Shown here: piece by piece, positions 8,710 through 11,638 of the stretch
How the letters are laid out: every line of letters begins with the position of its first letter
How positions within the stretch are numbered: the stretch's first letter is position 1
DNA from: Flavobacteriales bacterium UBA7325
GTDB taxonomy: Bacteria; Bacteroidota; Bacteroidia; Flavobacteriales_D; Crocinitomicaceae
DNA: 11,638 nucleotides
Direction: 5' to 3'
Assembly (NCBI GenBank): GCA_002471375.1
Contig: DKPV01000078.1
Location: forward strand, 6,731 to 18,368
The notes under the pieces: generated by a model
Told to the model about the DNA's origin: nothing
The model's database searches: none
Seen by the model: only the letters and a program-made list of their open reading frames with translations
Position numbers and translations under genes: made by a program

Positions 8710-8904
8710 TCAGAACAGTTTGAGAATGTTTAAAGATACTGATTTTATTTAGCTTCCTCTATGGGCCCATCAGCTAGATCATTAAGAATCAATTAGTATC
8801 TCGTAATCAGAGCATGAGACGAACCTAGAATAGATTTTGATTGTTGATGAAGGTCATTTTTCTATGGTAGTCTCATCCGTACTTTATGCTGCAATAAAAT
8901 ATCT
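8710..8904. other. Divergent intergenic region between fdhD and the broken usp gene
   Basis: No gene is supported in this stretch of 195 bases. It should hold the fdh operon promoter (- strand) and the promoter of the usp remnant (+ strand). On the - strand a TATCTTTA at 8731-8738 differs by one base from the Bacteroidota -7 consensus TANNTTTG, without a TTG at the expected distance. A 10-base palindrome ATGGGCCCAT is at 8761-8770, 51 bases upstream of the fdhD start, and could be an operator or chance. Confidence 0.4.
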
Positions 8905-9654
8905 ATAAACTATCCTTTGTACCTAGTTCCTTTTGATTTCAGTGAAACATCAGACAATGCTTTACGACTATCTCTAGAGAGAGCTCATATAAATAATGGT
9001 AATGGTTCTGTGTGTTTACTGAATGTGGTTAAAGACAAATCGCAGCTTACAAAGATCAAGCATTGATTTCTGATAGAGTTGTAGTTGGTAGTATATACGA
9101 GGAAATCGGGAGAGTGAGTGACATACTGCGCCCATCATTAATCGTTTCGGGAACACACGGCGCAAGCGGGATGCAAAAGATTTTTGGAAGTCACGTGGAA
9201 AAAATTAATAACAACTCGGCTACGCCGCTTCCTTTAACAAGAGGTGACAAGCACATGGATAAAGTAGACACGATTGTAATGCGTTTAGTTTTGCCAAGGA
9301 GAGCTTACAGATCACATCATTTGCTGGAAGTATGGCAAAAATTTCGGAGCTTGTATTCACCTTGTTGCGCAGTATGACGGCAATGAGACTCATGAAAGCG
9401 CTATTCAGACTAATCAGACGATAGTTGAAGGTTATATGAAAGAGAACGACATTGATTTTAAGATAGTAAGTCTACCGCGGGAGAGAGGGTTTGATAGTGA
9501 GCTTTTAGATTATGTAGGTAGTTTACATGCAAATGTGATTGCGGCAGCGTGCTCGAACGACCTGAAGCTAGTGACGAATAATCATATGCAAAAGAACATT
9601 GAAAACACTTATCGTATCCCGTTCTTAACGTTAAACGCAGAAAAGTTAGCTTAG
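8905..9654 (+). pseudogene. Tandem-domain universal stress protein (UspA family), degraded
   Basis: Three reading frames together spell a two-domain Usp. From 8911, one frame gives YLVPFDFSETSDNALRLSLE, a clear Usp N-terminus, and runs to a TGA at 9064. A second frame gives DQALISDRVVVGSIYEEIG and SLIVSGTHGASGMQKIFGSH (to about 9235), the family's nucleotide-loop region. It then enters the second domain (DKVDTIVM, 9258-9281). A third frame covers FSFAKESLQITSFAGSMAK (9284-9340). The first frame resumes at about 9346 (GACIHLVAQYDGNE) and continues to a TAG at 9652. Each change is in the -1 sense. The second fits loss of a C after 9281 (ATGC[C]GTTT) and the third loss of a T in the T run at 9342-9344. 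About 15 residues may also be missing near 9050. No ATG precedes the first domain: the codon at 8905 is ATA, and TTG at 8917 is the only nearby alternative. The last 9 bases overlap the end of the converging glycosyltransferase gene. Confidence 0.85.
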
Positions 9655-10710
9655 GAGAAAGGTAAGGTATTTTTTTTCTTGGAAGTCCATGTTATAGGCT
9701 TCATTTTGGTCCATTTGGTCCATTTTAAGGCTTGATTCTTCAAGAGCATAGAGCAATGAACTTTTGAAAGTATCAATAGTGTAGTAAAAACTTGCTGCTT
9801 GCATTTCCTCAATTCCTGCAAACTGCTGATGCAGGAGCATAGGGATCTTGTATCCAAAAGAGACACACATAGCTCCAGACATTCGAGTTTTGAAAAATTC
9901 CTCGGCACTTGGGGTGTTTGGGTGCACCAATGGTAAGATTAGATTCGCATTTTGAAGTGTTGCATCGAATATTTTTTGAGGAACAAATTTTTCGAACGTC
10001 TCTATAATTCCTGTTAATTCGTCTGATTCAATTCTTTTTTTAAAATACTGTACTTCCTCAAGCTCCAGATTGCTCTTCCCGAGAAAAGTAAAGATCAAAT
10101 TTTGTCCCTTAACCTGCTTAGCCATTTCGATAAATCCATCAAGGTCTTTTCGTCGTGTTTCAACGCCACCAATAATTACAATAGACTTCGTTGACTTAGC
10201 GATTGAGGCTGGATCGGTGTCATATCGCAATGGATAAAAATAGTCAACTATCAAACCTTTAGCAGGTGAGATTGACCGAACTAAATTATCACTGAGCATT
10301 AAGTACTTTTTTACTTTCTTATTGATAATACCTTGTGTGAAACTTCTTCCGAATTTTCGAGCATCATGTACGATACCAACGAATTTAATTTTGTGAAATA
10401 ATGCCTTGATACAGAGTAGTCGAACAAGATTACCTTCTGCAGTATTCAAAACTGCCATCTCACAGTTTGACTCCTTCAATTTTTTCCAAATTCTCGAAAC
10501 CTCCTTCCCGCGCTGAGATTTACTTCCGGACATATCAACAAAAAGGGTGTCTGAAACATATGGCACGAATGCCTTATTCCTGTCATAGACTTCCTTAAAA
10601 GTGATCAACAAAACCTCTCTTCCCGAAGAATGTATTGCGCTCATTTGACTGAGTAAACACTCGTCATGTGAACCGCCAATTTCAATAAGAGCAATACAAT
10701 TGGATTTCAT
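9646..10710 (-). CDS. Glycosyltransferase-like protein (GT-B fold, family 4-like)
   Basis: A 354-residue soluble protein with no signal peptide or membrane segments. The layout suggests two Rossmann-like halves. The N-terminal half (1-160) includes LLITFKEVYDRN and FVGIVHDARKFGR (110-122). The C-terminal half opens with SIVIIGGVETRRKDLDGFIE (176-195), the usual second-domain entry strand of GT4 enzymes, followed by LIFTFLGKSNL (205-215) and FVPQKIFDATLQNANLILPL (242-261). The acceptor and sugar cannot be told; the E-x7-E catalytic pair is not clear here, so the exact family is uncertain. It lies downstream of a broken membrane-protein gene on the same strand, which may have been a partner in cell-surface glycan synthesis. 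Near the C-terminus a 9-base tandem duplication (9705-9722) encodes MDQMDQ. The frame is intact over its full length, but both neighbours are decaying. Confidence 0.6.
   Translation of the reverse strand: MKSNCIALIEIGGSHDECLLSQMSAIHSSGREVLLITFKEVYDRNKAFVPYVSDTLFVDMSGSKSQRGKEVSRIWKKLKESNCEMAVLNTAEGNLVRLLCIKALFHKIKFVGIVHDARKFGRSFTQGIINKKVKKYLMLSDNLVRSISPAKGLIVDYFYPLRYDTDPASIAKSTKSIVIIGGVETRRKDLDGFIEMAKQVKGQNLIFTFLGKSNLELEEVQYFKKRIESDELTGIIETFEKFVPQKIFDATLQNANLILPLVHPNTPSAEEFFKTRMSGAMCVSFGYKIPMLLHQQFAGIEEMQAASFYYTIDTFKSSLLYALEESSLKMDQMDQNEAYNMDFQEKKYLTFLLS
9705..9722. repeat. 9-base tandem duplication (tttggtcca x2)
   Basis: Two exact adjacent copies of tttggtcca lie at 9705-9713 and 9714-9722. 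The unit length keeps frame and gives Lys-Met-Asp-Gln-Met-Asp-Gln-Asn near the C-terminus of the glycosyltransferase-like protein, so it looks like a recent slippage event that the protein tolerated. Confidence 0.7.
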
Positions 10711-10792
10711 GATCTATAATTACTAGAAAGCTTGTCAATCACAAATAAACGAAAAACAATCATTGATTAGATTCCAACTCCCATAAAGTGAC

Positions 10793-11418
10793 TTAGCAGT
10801 GGCTTCCCATATTCTTGTTTTGACTCCAGCGTATATCTGCTGCTTCTATAGAGAGCGATTGGAGAACTAGGTAAAATGAGATGGTTGTGAAGGGAAGAAC
10901 CATCATTAGATTAGCACTCGTTGCAAAGGTAAAGAATAAGCAAAACTTGATTAGTTCATGTTTGCGGAAGTTCTTGAGGTATTCAAACAGGTAGAACATA
11001 CCTCCAAGCATCAATGCCATTGAAATTCCACATCCTCTGCCTAATGCAAAAAACTCAATAATATAAGTGTTCAGCCCAAAAAACAAGATGAATACTCAAC
11101 GTAAAAACGGCGAAGAAAACAGTTTAGAAAGTTTCCAATTATAGAGAAGGTACACAGGTAAAAAGAGCAAGCTTGCAAACCTGAAAACAAAAAGTGAATC
11201 ACTAAAAACCCATTAAAATATGCTCGTTAAAAGGGTGTTTAAAAGTGATTTCCAGCTTCCCAATCGGAGTAAAATGGAATGAACTCACCATGCTGAACAT
11301 TAACAAAAAAGTTTGAGGCTTGATCGTGGAGAACGGAAACATAAATGGCATGAAATACAGCGTATATAAAAATGAGAGCCGCAAGAAAGATGAATGTCCT
11401 TTGTTCTGATTTAGCCAT
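10793..11418 (-). pseudogene. Multi-pass membrane protein (GT-C/ArnT-like N-terminal part), degraded and truncated
   Basis: Read from the ATG at 11418, the protein starts MAKSEQRTFIFLAALIFIYA, a first membrane helix. It continues through NFFVNVQHGEFIPFYSDWEA to NHF and a TAA at 11241. One base lost in the T run at 11241-11244 moves to a second frame giving NTLLTSIF. That frame then has a TAA at 11215 and continues SDSLFVFRFASLLFLPVYLL and NWKLSKLFSSPFLR to a TGA at 11098 (probably TGG before). From there it reads VFILFFGLNTYIIEFFALGR and SMALMLGGMFYLFEYLKNF, then more hydrophobic segments to a TAA at 10793. The FFALGRG...SMALMLG pattern and helix-loop plan recall polyprenol-sugar-dependent GT-C enzymes, which are normally about 450-550 residues, so the C-terminal half is missing. 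The family assignment is tentative; the broken state is clear. It precedes the glycosyltransferase-like gene by 82 bases on the same strand. Confidence 0.75.
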
Positions 11419-11428
11419 TTACAAATGG
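11415..11428. repeat. Perfect inverted repeat over the start codon of the membrane-protein remnant
   Basis: CCATTT-AC-AAATGG is a 6-base-arm perfect inverted repeat with a 2-base spacer. It covers the ATG (- strand) of the degraded membrane protein at 11418. It could be a small operator or a weak RNA hairpin over the start site; it is short enough to be chance. Confidence 0.4.
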
Positions 11429-11466
11429 TTTATGCGTCAAAATAGTAATGATTTGAAAGAAGTAAT

Positions 11467-11474
11467 TATATTTG
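11467..11474 (+). promoter_or_regulatory. Bacteroidota-type -7 promoter box (TATATTTG)
   Basis: TATATTTG matches the Bacteroidota sigma-factor -7 consensus TANNTTTG at every defined base. A TTG lies upstream at 11453-11455, but only 11 bases away, closer than the usual -33 spacing of about 19, so the -33 partner is unclear. Transcription would begin around 11480-11482, at most a few bases before the leader-peptide ATG codons at 11483 and 11486. Confidence 0.5.
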
Positions 11475-11482
11475 ATCATACA

Positions 11483-11542
11483 ATGATGAAACAAACAACA
11501 TATTATTGGCATTCTAGCTTTCAAAAGGAAAGGCTGGACTAA
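11483..11542 (+). CDS. Candidate attenuator leader peptide with Tyr-Tyr-Trp-His control codons
   Basis: A 19-codon reading frame, MMKQTTYYWHSSFQKERLD, ends in TAA at 11540-11542, 26 bases before a strong terminator. The rich aromatic run Tyr-Tyr-Trp-His (11501-11512), with Phe at 11519, lies directly before RNA segment 1 of the predicted attenuator (11513-11522). A ribosome slowed there would mask segment 1. This is the geometry known from trp, phe and his leader peptides of enteric bacteria. The second ATG at 11486 is also possible. The peptide itself probably has no function beyond being translated. That it is translated is inferred from position, codon content and the hairpins around it. 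Confidence 0.6.
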   Translation: MMKQTTYYWHSSFQKERLD

Positions 11543-11583
11543 TTAATATGATGCTATTTTATATTATGACCCGGTTCTTTTTT
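11513..11583 (+). promoter_or_regulatory. Attenuator: 1:2 hairpin and competing 2:3 antiterminator
   Basis: Segment 1 (TCTAGCTTTC, 11513-11522) pairs with segment 2 (GAAAGGCTGGA, 11528-11538) in ten base pairs, one of them a wobble, with one bulged G and a 5-base loop. Segment 2, shifted slightly (11525-11537), can instead pair with 11571-11583 in twelve pairs, five of them G-U, around one mismatch. That second pairing uses up the 5' arm of the terminator, so the two structures exclude each other. Expected logic: when charged tRNA is plentiful, the ribosome reaches the stop codon and the terminator forms; when it stalls at Tyr-Tyr-Trp-His, segment 2 is free and the terminator is blocked. Pairings were worked out by eye. 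Confidence 0.6.
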
Positions 11584-11599
11584 GAGGACCGGGTTTTTT
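11569..11599 (+). terminator. Intrinsic terminator (segment 3:4 of the attenuator)
   Basis: ACCCGGTTC (11569-11577) and GGACCGGGT (11586-11594) form a 9-pair stem with a single G-U pair and an 8-base loop. A T run follows directly (11594-11599), as expected for a Rho-independent terminator on the + strand. No T run follows the hairpin on the - strand. It sits 13 bases before the next gene start and after only a 19-codon frame, which fits attenuation better than the end of an ordinary gene. Confidence 0.85.
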
Positions 11600-11612
11600 A
11601 ATAATCGAAAAG

Positions 11613-11638
11613 ATGAAACAAGACTTTAAAAATTACAG
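11613..11638 (+). CDS. Start of an unidentified gene under the attenuator (3' partial)
   Basis: An ATG at 11613 opens MKQDFKNY before the window ends. It follows the terminator T run by 13 bases, with a purine-rich GAAAAG just before the start. Eight residues are too few to identify the protein. The leader codons suggest aromatic amino acid synthesis, uptake or tRNA charging. The ten bases GATGAAACAA at 11612-11621 repeat exactly those at 11485-11494 around the leader start. Confidence 0.5.

Noticed and set aside
8814..8876. ATGAGAC (8814-8820) and GTCTCAT (8870-8876) as a regulatory stem-loop
   Set aside because: The arms are only 7 bases with a loop of 49 bases and no extension, well within chance.
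11202..11384. A 60-codon frame on the - strand as a separate small membrane protein
   Set aside because: It is out of frame with the remnant that starts at 11418 and reads through the frameshift zone; the interpretation as one broken membrane protein explains both neighbouring frames better.

Overview
The window looks like a piece of a Bacteroidota chromosome, most likely Flavobacteriales (Crocinitomicaceae- or Cryomorphaceae-like). The reasons are AT-rich DNA, a secreted leucine-rich-repeat protein with a signal peptide and a C-terminal segment of the type-9-secretion kind, start codons without clear Shine-Dalgarno sequences, and a perfect Bacteroidota-type -7 promoter box (TANNTTTG) near the right end. 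This placement rests on sequence style, not on a search.

Left part (1-3467, + strand): a UvrA-like double ABC ATPase runs in from the left edge. It lacks the UvrB-binding insertion of true UvrA. It is followed by a secreted protein with ten full 21-residue leucine-rich repeats and one degenerate repeat, then an Ig-like region and a T9SS-like tail.

Centre (3476-8709, - strand): a tight three-gene operon read fdhD -> NuoE/NuoF-like fusion -> formate dehydrogenase alpha, with 9 and 11 bases between genes. Together these encode a soluble NAD-dependent molybdenum (or tungsten) formate dehydrogenase. FdhD delivers sulfur to the cofactor. The alpha subunit oxidises formate and passes electrons through a chain of Fe-S clusters. 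The beta subunit, which carries an N-terminal gamma-like [2Fe-2S] domain in the same chain, passes them through FMN to NAD+. The active-site residue is cysteine, not selenocysteine.

Right part (8710-11418): a decay zone. A tandem universal stress protein gene (+ strand) is broken by three frame changes, all in the -1 sense. An apparently intact glycosyltransferase-like gene (- strand) converges on it. Upstream of the glycosyltransferase lies a broken, truncated multi-pass membrane protein gene (- strand) with one frameshift and two stop codons.

Right edge (11467-11638, + strand): a compact element with the layout of a classical ribosome-mediated transcription attenuator. It has a perfect -7 box, a 19-codon leader peptide containing Tyr-Tyr-Trp-His, three competing RNA hairpins (1:2, 2:3 and a 3:4 terminator with a U tract), and then the start of a gene that leaves the window after 8 codons. 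This is the most interesting part of the window: it predicts that an aromatic-amino-acid-related gene or operon begins just outside.
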